64,000 bases of DNA. It comes from Deltaproteobacteria bacterium. Lineage in GTDB: Bacteria > Desulfobacterota > DSM-4660 > Desulfatiglandales > Desulfatiglandaceae. Each line of letters starts with the position of its first letter. The first letter of the stretch is position 1. Of the stretch, positions 8,477 to 16,398 are shown piece by piece. The position numbers were made by a program, and so were the translations under genes. The stretch is taken from the NCBI GenBank assembly GCA_021737785.1, contig JAIPDI010000006.1, positions 62,001 through 126,000 on the forward strand, written 5' to 3'. Under the pieces are notes generated by a model that made no database searches, had not been told where the DNA came from, and saw only the letters and a program-made list of their open reading frames with translations.

Positions 8477-9229
8477 ATGACCTGGCTGAAACAACGACTC
8501 AATGCCAATATTTCAGCAGAAAGTTTGAAACGACATCAAATGCGGACCGAAGATATCATTAAAGGCCTGTTGAATCTTACTCGAATTTCAACTCAGAATG
8601 GCGAAGAGCAGATTGAAGAGGCTAAGATTATCGATGTCCTGGATGCCCTGCTCGCCTCAGATGATCTGGCTCTCACAGAGCTGATCCCCATATTGCTGTC
8701 GCTCTTTGCACAAAGCGGTTTTTCCATGGACCTGACGCCTCTCTTTGATAAATACGGGATAGGGAGTCAACAGGGGGAGACACTGCAGAAATTTCTTCTG
8801 ATCACCCTCTCTATGCTAAAGGAAGAAAATCTTCCGCTCCCAGCCGATTGCAGCAAACAAGAAACTTTGCTGAAAAAGAGGTGGGGGGATCTGGCATCGA
8901 CCGATATACTTGAGTTGGGAGATGGGATTTCACTGCAGATGAACCGTCTGAGAGAGGTCTTCAGGCGATATACCAGTCAGCTGCATGCGGTTCAACCAAT
9001 CCGGAGCAAAGAAGCGCAAGGAGACTCTACGTCATCCCCCCCCCGGTTTCATCGGCAATTGAGGCTTCTTTTCCCAGCAAAACAAGAAGAGCTGATTCTG
9101 AAAAAACTTAAAGGAGACCCCTTGACCAAGACGGAACGAGAATATTACTCTCGGGTAGTAAAAAAGAAGTTGAAAATGTTGGCAGACAAGAACCTCCAGG
9201 AACTTGCGGCAAGGCTTATTGCGCGTTAG
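8477..9229 (+). CDS. Hypothetical protein with charged C-terminal helix
   Basis: A soluble protein of about 250 residues that I do not recognise. It has no signal peptide or membrane segment. The middle is helical and Leu-rich. The C-terminal 50 residues have a distinctive conserved-looking stretch, LFPAKQEELILKKLKGDPLT followed by KTEREYYSRVVKKKLKMLAD, reminiscent of a DNA- or RNA-binding helical tail. The ATG at 8477 is used; a TTG at 8462 in the same frame is possible. Neither start has a clear ribosome site. A nine-base C run (9036-9044) lies just before the conserved tail. It is convergent with the HDOD gene at 9254. Its place among motility genes is the only hint of function. Confidence 0.6.
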   Translation: MTWLKQRLNANISAESLKRHQMRTEDIIKGLLNLTRISTQNGEEQIEEAKIIDVLDALLASDDLALTELIPILLSLFAQSGFSMDLTPLFDKYGIGSQQGETLQKFLLITLSMLKEENLPLPADCSKQETLLKKRWGDLASTDILELGDGISLQMNRLREVFRRYTSQLHAVQPIRSKEAQGDSTSSPPRFHRQLRLLFPAKQEELILKKLKGDPLTKTEREYYSRVVKKKLKMLADKNLQELAARLIAR

Positions 9230-9253
9230 AATCTGCGCATCCATGATTCCAAA

Positions 9254-10333
9254 TCAGGCAGGTTCCTCCAGGACCTCCGACATAATATTTTCCACGGACT
9301 CCCCGATTTTCCTCTGTAACAGAGTCACTTCTTCCTCATCAATGTCCAGGAACTCGATAGCTTTTTTATCCGCCGCGTAAAGCATATCATCAACCCCAAT
9401 ACCGTATCCACATCTTCTGGCCATAATATCGGCCAGGTGAACAACATACCCCAATGCGCCGCTTGACGAGATGGGGCGATGGTGAGTTGCCACAGATTTC
9501 ATTAAAGTCAGGGGAAGGCCCCATTCCCCGAACATTTCAGCACACACCTCGGCATGGTTGATCCCCAAAATTATCTTTTCCGCTTGCAGGAGTGTATGAG
9601 ACCCATCGCCCATAATCTCGTCAAATGCGGCTTTTCTTTCAAAAATATACGGGTCCAGCATAATCATACCGGCGTCATGAAGAATTCCGGCAGAAAATGC
9701 ATCTTCGGCGAGTTCCGGACATTTCTTGGCGGCAAGTAGTTTTGAACCCACGGCAACAGCCAATGAATGACGCCACAGGATCCCTGAATCGAGACCATAG
9801 CCCCTCAGATTTTCTCCCAAAAAACCTCTGGCGCCCGCCATCGTAATAATTTCTCCCAGAATTTTATTCCCGAGGAGAACAGAGGCATGGTTTATGGAGG
9901 TCACCTTTCCGGACAGGCCATAATAAGCGGAGTTGGCGACTCTCAGTGCATTGGTCGTGATCCCCTGGTCCGTCTCGATCACCTCCGCCAATTCTCTCAA
10001 TCCGGAGAAAGGGTTCGACATCACCATTTGCGCCTTGGCAATAACTTGAGCCACCGGCGGAATAAAACCCATCAGGCACATCCGGATTTTGCTGGTGAGC
10101 GCCCGTACTTTTGCAGGATCGTGTTCTGCAGGCGCGTGAACGCTCGGATCTCGAGGCGCTGAGACGTTATCATCAGGAACCATCGGGGAAGTCCCCTTTT
10201 CCTTCTCCTGGGGCCGGGCGAACCGGATCTGGCAATTACATTTTTTGCACTTAAACGCAACCGTCTTGCTCTGAGGCAATAATTCCTCGGGGATTTGATA
10301 GGTGGACTTACAGCCCGGGCAAACTATTCGCAT
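9254..10333 (-). CDS. Zinc-ribbon plus HDOD signalling protein
   Basis: A 359-residue cytosolic protein. The N-terminus is a MJ0042-type zinc ribbon with C5xxC8 and C29xxC32 (MRIVCPGCKSTYQIPEELLP start). After a Pro-rich linker an HDOD domain spans about 80-290, with the usual core of this HD-related, apparently non-catalytic output domain (IETDQGITTNALRVANSAYY and AGILHDAGMIMLDPYIF). HDOD proteins often act in two-component and c-di-GMP networks controlling motility. The start at 10333 is chosen because AAGGAAA lies 7 bases upstream and the ribbon begins at residue 5; an upstream in-frame start would add 11 residues without a ribosome site. It is divergent from the lytic transglycosylase gene, with a sigma-54 promoter between them that faces the other way. 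Confidence 0.75.
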   Translation of the reverse strand: MRIVCPGCKSTYQIPEELLPQSKTVAFKCKKCNCQIRFARPQEKEKGTSPMVPDDNVSAPRDPSVHAPAEHDPAKVRALTSKIRMCLMGFIPPVAQVIAKAQMVMSNPFSGLRELAEVIETDQGITTNALRVANSAYYGLSGKVTSINHASVLLGNKILGEIITMAGARGFLGENLRGYGLDSGILWRHSLAVAVGSKLLAAKKCPELAEDAFSAGILHDAGMIMLDPYIFERKAAFDEIMGDGSHTLLQAEKIILGINHAEVCAEMFGEWGLPLTLMKSVATHHRPISSSGALGYVVHLADIMARRCGYGIGVDDMLYAADKKAIEFLDIDEEEVTLLQRKIGESVENIMSEVLEEPA

Positions 10334-10767
10334 TGAAATTTCCTTATCCCTGTTGTGAACACACAAGAGTCACCGCAACATCTTCTGAAAAAAAAGGTGT
10401 CGACATTTTATAGACCCCTTTTTGCCATGTCAATCGCCCATTTACCTAACCCTTTTTTTGTTCCGGCAAATGCGATAGCGATGCATAAGGCGGCACGAAT
10501 ATTGCTTCATTATATCACCTTGACTTTGTGATAAACAGGACATCGGATGTTGGGTTCATTCCAGCTAGATAGAGGAATATGTGGGCGGTTCCATATGATT
10601 TCCATCCAAAATCCGGCCGACCTAAAGGCGAAGAACGCCCATAACTTCAGATCTCTCGGAGGCATTTTTCTTGACACCCATGCATATCTCTCTTAAGCTT
10701 CATCTGCTGACGCTCAGGATGAGGGATATTCCTCCCGAATGTAAGAACTGGTTTTGGTGAATTCGAA
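10334..10767. other. Divergent intergenic region with sigma-54 promoter
   Basis: 434 bases. The sigma-54 promoter at 10491-10506 points to the transglycosylase gene with a leader of about 250 bases. Within the leader a very short frame (10579-10644, 21 codons) follows GAGGAAT; I do not claim it as a gene. A small hairpin TATCAC/GTGATA lies near 10514-10534. Confidence 0.45.
10491..10506 (+). promoter_or_regulatory. Sigma-54 promoter upstream of the lytic transglycosylase gene
   Basis: CGGCACGAATATTGCT matches TGGCACG-N4-TTGCW at every position but the first, with exact GG-N10-GC spacing. The predicted start is near 10517, about 250 bases before the ATG at 10768. Confidence 0.7.
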
Positions 10768-11586
10768 ATGAAAGATAACCGCGGCCATAGAAAAAAGACC
10801 AAAACAGCGACCGTCCCTGTTTTCCCATCTCACTCCTGCAGCCGCTTTGGCCGGCCAGGATTATGGATGCCTGTCTTTGCCTGTCTGATCCTTCTTGTCT
10901 TTACCGGAAATGCCGCTGCAATATCATTGAAACTCAAGTTGGAAATGCTGGGTTACAATGAAAATGAAATACGGGCGATTCTTTCCGGAAAAGAACGCCG
11001 GGCAGACATCGACAGGAAAATCCGGATGAAAATGTTGTGTCTTAATGTTCCCCCGCGCCCGTTGTCTGCGAATACGGTCAATTATGGGCTTGAAAAAGGT
11101 TACAAAGAGAGCGCCGTTACCCCGGATCTTGAAAAACAAATACCTTTGCCCGGCATTGAGGGGTTGCCCACAAAACGACCTAACCTTCAAGAGAGGGAGA
11201 AACAATATCTCCCCATCATCCGAACCGCGGCAAAAAATGCCCGTCTTGACGAAAGCCTCATTATGGCGGTGATCAAGGTGGAATCCAACTTTGATCCGGA
11301 GGCCGTCTCCCCCAAAGGCGCCATCGGCTTAATGCAGTTGGTGCCTTCCACCGCAGACTTTCTCGGAGTGACAAATCCTTTTAATCCCACACAAAATATC
11401 CATGGCGGGGCTAAGTACCTTTCTCAATGTATCGACACATTCCAGGACATGGAATTGGCCCTGGCCGCATACAATGCCGGACCGCATCTGGTCGGTCAAT
11501 TAAAAAAGGTCCCTCCCTACCCCGAAACCCGGAATTTTATCAAAAATGTCTTTTTGTACAGAAAGATGTATGACGGATTGCTGTAA
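10768..11586 (+). CDS. Soluble lytic transglycosylase (SLT domain), secreted
   Basis: A 272-residue protein. A basic N-terminus and a hydrophobic segment (about 33-50) ending in NAAA-I suggest export to the periplasm. The SLT fold occupies about 145-272: catalytic Glu172 in IKVESNFDP, the following SPKGAIGLMQL, then GGAKYL and AAYNAGP, in the order seen in family 1 transglycosylases. The enzyme cuts peptidoglycan between MurNAc and GlcNAc with formation of 1,6-anhydro ends. A sigma-54 promoter upstream and the following motAB suggest it opens the wall for flagellar assembly; this role is inferred. The N-terminal ~95 residues between signal and catalytic domain are not recognised. The ribosome site is weak (GGTGA), so the start could be internal. 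Confidence 0.8.
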   Translation: MKDNRGHRKKTKTATVPVFPSHSCSRFGRPGLWMPVFACLILLVFTGNAAAISLKLKLEMLGYNENEIRAILSGKERRADIDRKIRMKMLCLNVPPRPLSANTVNYGLEKGYKESAVTPDLEKQIPLPGIEGLPTKRPNLQEREKQYLPIIRTAAKNARLDESLIMAVIKVESNFDPEAVSPKGAIGLMQLVPSTADFLGVTNPFNPTQNIHGGAKYLSQCIDTFQDMELALAAYNAGPHLVGQLKKVPPYPETRNFIKNVFLYRKMYDGLL

Positions 11587-11958
11587 TTAACTCCCATGCC
11601 CTCGCCCCCGAGTCTTTTTGCACCCCTGAAGAGGTCCCAACCTGTTTGCCATTTTTTGATATCTCCAGGTGATATCACCTTCTCGCCGTTAATACTTTTC
11701 CGTGACAGATGCGTCCCAAGCTTCGTGTAAAGCCTGGCCAAATCTCGCCCGTGAGGTTCATCCCGAGGTGAACCCCTTCGAACTTCTGGATGGGTAAAGC
11801 CATTCCTTGCCCCAAGGGCAACTTTTTCCCATATGCAAAGGATATCACAATTTATCTAACTAAATGGAATTATTCGACTTAAATCAAACGACGCCGCGTG
11901 GCATAAACTGTGCATCAGATCTCTACCCAAAGACAACTTCAGTGAAGGAGAACAGCCC
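11587..11958. other. Intergenic region upstream of motA
   Basis: 372 bases without a gene. It contains the sigma-54 promoter for motA at 11899-11914. No strong terminator was seen after the transglycosylase gene. Confidence 0.5.
11899..11914 (+). promoter_or_regulatory. Sigma-54 promoter of motAB
   Basis: TGGCATAAACTGTGCA has TGGCA and TGCA with GG-N10-GC spacing; positions 6, 7 and 12 of the consensus differ. Transcription would start near 11925, about 34 bases before the motA ATG, leaving room for its AAGGAG ribosome site. Confidence 0.65.
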
Positions 11959-12798
11959 ATGACCCAAATGCTACTTCTCATCGCCGGACTGGCGATTTTT
12001 TCGCTCTTTATCGGAAATGTGGTGGGGGATCTATCCGACATGACCAACCTGAAGAGCTACCTCCTTGTTTTCGGGGGGACCCTGATTTGCGGCTTCATGG
12101 CATTTCCCCTCAAGACATTCAGAGGACTCTTGAAGAGCCTCCATCAGGTTTTCCGGCATGACGAAGGGGACAATAAGACCTTGCTGTATGAAATAGAAAC
12201 ACTTGCCCACGTCAGATGGCTGTACGGGATCAGAGAGCTGGAAAAAGAAGGGAAAAGGGCCGGCAACCATTTTCTTCGCAAAGGAATTGAATTTATAGTA
12301 GATGATTACCCCCGGGAGGAAATTGATGAGATCATGGATAGGGATTTTGACATCTATTTATCAGGGAAAATGGCACAGGTCAATATCCTGAACACCCTCG
12401 CAAAGCTTGCGCCGGCTATCGGTTTTGTGGGTACGATCATCGGTCTGATCAGCGTGCTCAATAACATGCAGAATCCAGACGAAATCGGTAAAGGGATGTC
12501 TCTTGCGTTGCTGACCACATTATATGGATCATTGCTCTCCCACTTTCTATTTGTCCCGCTGGCCAAGAAGCTTTCCGAATACACAAGAACCGAGTGCATT
12601 CAGCTCAGCATCATAAAGGAAGGGGTGATGGCAATTTCCGATAAGAAGAATCCCAAAGTCGTTTCTCATCATCTGCAGTCCTATCTGACAACTCATTCCC
12701 TTCAGGATGCACGGAGTCCTGACACATTGTCCCCTTCAGGAAACCTTCCTGAAAAATCTTTTTTCCAGAGACTGCTCATGAAAAAGGAAACCGGTTAA
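11959..12798 (+). CDS. motA: Flagellar motor stator protein MotA
   Basis: A 279-residue MotA/TolQ/ExbB-family membrane protein with four hydrophobic segments: about 4-20, 34-50, 148-166 (LAPAIGFVGTIIGLISVL, with the conserved Pro and Gly of the proton-channel helix) and 180-202. A cytoplasmic loop of about 95 residues lies between segments 2 and 3. MotA surrounds MotB to form the ion channel of the stator in the inner membrane and pushes on FliG. The ribosome site AAGGAG is 8 bases before the ATG. It forms an operon with the next gene, 15 bases away. Length and topology fit the PomA/MotA group. The coupling ion cannot be decided from the sequence. Confidence 0.9.
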   Translation: MTQMLLLIAGLAIFSLFIGNVVGDLSDMTNLKSYLLVFGGTLICGFMAFPLKTFRGLLKSLHQVFRHDEGDNKTLLYEIETLAHVRWLYGIRELEKEGKRAGNHFLRKGIEFIVDDYPREEIDEIMDRDFDIYLSGKMAQVNILNTLAKLAPAIGFVGTIIGLISVLNNMQNPDEIGKGMSLALLTTLYGSLLSHFLFVPLAKKLSEYTRTECIQLSIIKEGVMAISDKKNPKVVSHHLQSYLTTHSLQDARSPDTLSPSGNLPEKSFFQRLLMKKETG

Positions 12799-12813
12799 CC
12801 GAGGTTTGAAGTG

Positions 12814-13719
12814 ATGGACAATCAATTCCTCTTTTCCAGGCAAAGAGACACCACAAGAAGCGATATACTTAGGGCGGGTTCCGTTGAGGAAGACACGTTT
12901 TCATGGGGCCTGGCAGATCTTCTGATGCTTCTCCTGATCTTTTTTATATTCCTGTACGTCCAATCTTCAGGTCAGATACTTTCCGGCGCCCCCACTTCAC
13001 CTTCTTCAACCGCCGCCGCATCTGTAGCGGCGGTTCATCCGGGGCCTATCCCCCTTCATCGGATGGAATCCCCCATCTTTACACCCATTTCCAACAAACC
13101 GAACGAGGTCCCCACCCTGAGGGATACACATCCCTCCAAACCCATGAACACAGCGCCGGTTGTTTCCAATTCGCCGGCAATTCCGGAACCACCGCAGAAA
13201 CCTCTGGAAACGGAAATTTCCAGAGGATCATGGTCCGAAGGTTCCATGGAGGGCCTGCGCCAGGAGGCCCTAAGCGCCATACATGAAACCGAGGAATCGG
13301 CTTGCTCCATCAGATGGAACCAGAATAGGCTTGTCTTTGTTTTAGGCGAGCGATTCACCTTCCCTGTTGGCGAAGCGCATTTATTGGCGGACTTCGAGCC
13401 GACGCTGAACCAGATTGCCGGCCTTATCGCCGCCAAAAAAGAATACAGAGTCATGGTCTCAGGTCATACCGATGACACCCCCATCGCAACGGATCAGTTT
13501 CCCTCAAACTGGGAGCTGTCCGCGGCCCGGGCAATCACCGTTGCCAAATCCATCATTCGAAGCGGGGTTGATCCACGCCGGATAACCATCCAGGGATACG
13601 GCGAGTTTCGTCCCCTCCACGAAAATTCATCTCCTGAAAACAAAGAGGCGAATCGAAGAGTCGAGATCGCCCTGTTCAAGGAAGATTACAGAGAACAGGA
13701 TTCTGAACCCCTCTATTGA
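12814..13719 (+). CDS. motB: Flagellar motor stator protein MotB (OmpA-like)
   Basis: A 301-residue stator partner of MotA. One membrane segment (about 31-50, WGLADLLMLLLIFFIFLYV) contains the essential Asp near residue 35 that carries the transported ion. A Pro/Ser/Thr-rich linker of about 100 residues follows, and then an OmpA-like peptidoglycan-binding domain (about 170-290) with GHTDDTPI, NWELSAARA and NRRVEI. The stator is anchored to the wall by this domain. The start may be the GTG at 12811 or the ATG at 12814; GAGG lies 6 or 9 bases upstream, so either works. The linker is longer than in enteric MotB, where the plug and linker total about 60 residues. Confidence 0.9.
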   Translation: MDNQFLFSRQRDTTRSDILRAGSVEEDTFSWGLADLLMLLLIFFIFLYVQSSGQILSGAPTSPSSTAAASVAAVHPGPIPLHRMESPIFTPISNKPNEVPTLRDTHPSKPMNTAPVVSNSPAIPEPPQKPLETEISRGSWSEGSMEGLRQEALSAIHETEESACSIRWNQNRLVFVLGERFTFPVGEAHLLADFEPTLNQIAGLIAAKKEYRVMVSGHTDDTPIATDQFPSNWELSAARAITVAKSIIRSGVDPRRITIQGYGEFRPLHENSSPENKEANRRVEIALFKEDYREQDSEPLY

Positions 13720-14084
13720 GCTTTGCAGGTGAAACCGGTCCTGGGTCGTCGTTGCAGGGAAACTGTAATCTTGTTTCGGGACCTGTTGCGGGATAGCGGT
13801 CGAAGCGAAATGCAGATCCTGCAGGTTGCGTGACCCTCGGGCAACCCCTCCATCTATTCAATCGATAACCCGAAGACCATCCCTGTTCATTGCCATACCA
13901 CCGGCGCAATAGTCCCTCACCTGTCAACGGCCGCTCGGCCCGATCAAACACCTCATATATGGCACACATTATATTTTTTTTATTTTTTTTAAATAGTACT
14001 AAAGTTTTAATCCCTGACTCCCGATAACAGGATAAGAGGGATAAAAGGTTCAGTCGAAAACAGAATAGGAAGAGGAGGTTTGCC
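13720..14084. other. Intergenic region with sigma-28 promoter
   Basis: 365 bases between motB and a small gene. Apart from the FliA-type promoter at 14000-14027 and an AT-rich run just upstream (13971-13999), no feature is evident. Confidence 0.5.
14000..14027 (+). promoter_or_regulatory. Sigma-28 (FliA) promoter
   Basis: TAAAGTTT at 14000-14007 and CCCGATAA at 14020-14027 match the flagellar sigma-28 boxes TAAAGTTT and GCCGATAA, with a 12-base spacer instead of 11. The start would fall near 14034, about 50 bases before the ATG at 14085. This marks the small gene as a late (class III) flagellar gene. Confidence 0.7.
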
Positions 14085-14375
14085 ATGATTGATTCTGCAG
14101 CCGCAGGAATGAGCCTGAATGAACAGCAACTGAATCATCAGAATGTCGTCAAGGCCCAGGTCCACTTTGTTCAGGAAAATAATAAACTTAAGGAAAACCG
14201 TCCGGTTGAAGCTGCTGAAAACAGCCCTGAGCCCGATATGAAGGGGGAGGGGGAGACACGGACAAAAACAGTCATAGATGAAAATAACATGGTCGTCGTG
14301 GAGAAATATAATGAAGAGGGGGAGTTGGTAAACAAGACCCCGCCGGGGTATGTCCCCCTCAGCGAACTGCTTTAA
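14085..14375 (+). CDS. Small FlaG-like candidate late flagellar protein
   Basis: A 96-residue hydrophilic protein with a GGAGG ribosome site 6 bases before the ATG. The N-terminal half is Asn/Gln/Glu-rich and probably flexible. The C-terminal part (VIDENNMVVVEKYNEEGELV followed by NKTPPGY) has the same layout as the C-terminal half of FlaG proteins, where a strand-turn-strand ends in an IPP motif, but similarity is too slight to name it. It has a sigma-28 promoter, so it is probably made with flagellin. Flagellin and filament-cap genes are not in the window. Alternatives are an export chaperone or an anti-sigma factor; the FlgM motifs are absent. Confidence 0.6.
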   Translation: MIDSAAAGMSLNEQQLNHQNVVKAQVHFVQENNKLKENRPVEAAENSPEPDMKGEGETRTKTVIDENNMVVVEKYNEEGELVNKTPPGYVPLSELL

Positions 14376-14952
14376 CACCAGCGCAAAGTCTCTTTTTTAG
14401 AATCCGCATCAATGACCGTATGCCCTGCGGGTGAAGGCCGGCCAATTGATCCTCTAACTCATGCACCTGCAGGGATTTCTTTGTCCTGAAGAAGCCTTCC
14501 CCGAACAGCTCTTCTTGGAGTTCTCCCGGTAGCCCTGCTGATCATAACCGCTGTTGCACTGCAAAATTTTCCCACTGAATTCAAATGTCGGACGTTGGAC
14601 GTCCGGATCGTCAATACTATGCCCCTCTCGCGCCGGAAACCCAACCGGAATCGTCCAGACGTCACCTCTTTATGGAGCCGTAAAAACCATCTCTTCGTGC
14701 AATTCCAGACAGTTAATCCCAATGTGCACGGCTCGGATCTCAAAAATAGCGTATGGATGTCTTCCAAACGCTTTTTTGCATGGATATTGCATAATTCTAA
14801 AGATCAGGAGACGCATAAACCGCATGGCACCGGGGACGAGGATGAACGGGACTCACACGGCCTTAAGAAATCGACACCTTGTACCGATACATCAGATAAG
14901 GGCCGCAAGAGAATCCACTGTTGATTGATTTTGAGAAAGGATAACAATAACC
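14376..14952. other. Gene-poor stretch
   Basis: 577 bases in which overlapping frames on both strands are open for about 100 codons but lack ribosome sites and protein-like composition. I see nothing I can support here. Confidence 0.4.
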
Positions 14953-15141
14953 ATGTATCTTACCGCCAAAAACGGCTTGAGCATTCATGACATCCAACAG
15001 ATTTTCTTCGAAGATCAGTGTCTTTTTGACAAGACCATCGCAGCCCTGAAACAAAGAAAATACATTGACAAATTGAATGCCGGTCAACCTCAACATCCCT
15101 TAACTGCACCATATGATGGCGAAGGCCGCCAGAGGCTATAA
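14953..15141 (+). CDS. Possible small protein, 62 residues
   Basis: A short frame starting MYLTAKNGLSIHDIQQIFFE, with AAAGGA about 13 bases before the ATG, which is rather far. Composition is protein-like in the first 40 residues (a helix with FFEDQCLFDKTIAALKQRKY). No family is recognised. Weak call. Confidence 0.3.
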   Translation: MYLTAKNGLSIHDIQQIFFEDQCLFDKTIAALKQRKYIDKLNAGQPQHPLTAPYDGEGRQRL

Positions 15142-15148
15142 TTCAGCA

Positions 15149-15186
15149 GGGGGGCTTTGAAACGTCATCTATGTTTCGCTCCCCCC
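15149..15186. repeat. Hairpin with G6/C6 base
   Basis: GGGGGG at 15149-15154 pairs with CCCCCC at 15181-15186, and an inner GAAAC/GTTTC stem closes a 9-base loop. It lies directly after the possible 62-residue gene. There is no T-run. Confidence 0.45.
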
Positions 15187-15346
15187 ACCGGCATGGCTAT
15201 ATGTTGCCGGTCCCTGCGGATGAATCCGCGAGTGCAGCAAAAAATGGCGGTCACACTCAAGCGACTGTTCAGATTCAGATAAAGTTATGCGGCGGTGTTG
15301 ACGATAATATGGGAGGTACGATTCCATCTGAAAAGAGGATAGAGCA

Positions 15347-15553
15347 ATGTTAACTCTTCCATTTATAGAAAAAGCTATCGACTTTCTTTCCACTAAACAT
15401 GGATGCGACAGAAATCTGTTGGGGTATGTAGGCACATGGGAATTTCCTGCCAGAGAAAAAAAACTGGTCTTATTTAACATAGAAGATCCGGCCAGCCCAT
15501 TGTTTAGGTCCACTGTGGCTTATGAGATCATGTATGCACATTTGGGCGGATGA
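15347..15553 (+). CDS. Small hypothetical protein, 68 residues
   Basis: ATG with AGAGGA about 7 bases upstream. The product (MLTLPFIEKAIDFLSTKHGC start) has a helix followed by a strand-rich part (LLGYVGTWEF, KKLVLFNIEDP) and reads like a small soluble domain. I do not recognise it. A strong hairpin follows at 15619-15649, which supports a transcribed unit ending here. Confidence 0.45.
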   Translation: MLTLPFIEKAIDFLSTKHGCDRNLLGYVGTWEFPAREKKLVLFNIEDPASPLFRSTVAYEIMYAHLGG

Positions 15554-15618
15554 TATAGCGCTTTCTGATTTTGCACTAACCCATCGAATTAATAACCTAT
15601 TTTTCGTTTCCTAAAATA

Positions 15619-15649
15619 TGCCGCCTTGGCCGGTTAGGCCTTGGCGGCA
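15619..15649 (+). terminator. Terminator-like hairpin
   Basis: TGCCGCCTTGGCC and GGCCTTGGCGGCA pair as a GC-rich stem (with a 2-base TT/TT mismatch) around a 5-base loop. GATTTTAT follows, a weak T-run. It probably ends transcription of the 68-residue gene. Confidence 0.5.
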
Positions 15650-16227
15650 GATTTTATCGTCCACAAAGCATCCCCCGCTCTTGGCGTTGCACAAAAATCT
15701 GCATAAATTTGAGTTTGACAACGGTCTTCCGATTTCCTATGTTATTTATATTGAGGAAAAATAGAAAAGATTTACCCCCCAAGAACCGTGGCAGACGCGT
15801 CGTTTTCAGCGTTGATTAACGTCAAAGCAGGAATCAAAGAGAGCGTTCCGTCGTCGATTCTCAAATCCCTTTGAATGGGTTTCCCGAAAATGGTCGTTGC
15901 AGACGCCTTGATGCCGATAGATAGTTTTCTCCCTGTGCCCATAGGGGCTGATAATCGTCCGGGCATGGAATATCGATATCTCCCGGCCCGATCCAGGGAG
16001 CCGGTGGTATTTGAGGTGTGTTCCCCTGCCCAATCATCGTTCGTTTACGGATCCGACGGACAGGAAGTGATCACCCCCAAAAGGGGGCAGTTCATAGACT
16101 GCTATATTTGATCTCCCGCGTCATCCGCCCGGAGAATTTTCGAGGCGTGTTTTAGGCCCTTATTTCCTGGTCTTCTGTCATGAAAAACAAGAAAATATGG
16201 CCATCCTTCCACTGCGCGCTTAGCCCT

Positions 16228-16307
16228 CCGTCATTCCGGCACGTTTCTAGCCGGAATCCAGAAATACGGCGGAGTGGATTCCGGCTAAGGGCATGCCGGA
16301 ATGACGG
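16228..16307. repeat. 80-bp palindromic repeat (GTCATTCCGGC type)
   Basis: CCGTCATTCCGGCA at 16228-16241 is the exact inverse of TGCCGGAATGACGG at 16294-16307. Inside it TAGCCGGAATCCA and TGGATTCCGGCTA form a second perfect inverted pair. The whole can fold as one long cruciform. A related but shorter copy lies at 43323-43426. Similar GTCATTCCGGC palindromes are dispersed in many proteobacterial genomes. Confidence 0.7.
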
Positions 16308-16398
16308 GACAGTACTCAGGCGTTTTGGTTGCGGGTATCCGCTTTAGCAAACTCCCGGGGTAGAAATCCTTACACATACCCTCTCGACAGGTTCTTCG

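Larger units (their letters stand above)
15554..16398. other. Intergenic region with terminator-like hairpin and large palindrome
   Basis: 845 bases. It holds the hairpin at 15619-15649 and the palindrome at 16228-16307. Frames between 15770 and 16110 on both strands are open but unconvincing. Confidence 0.45.
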
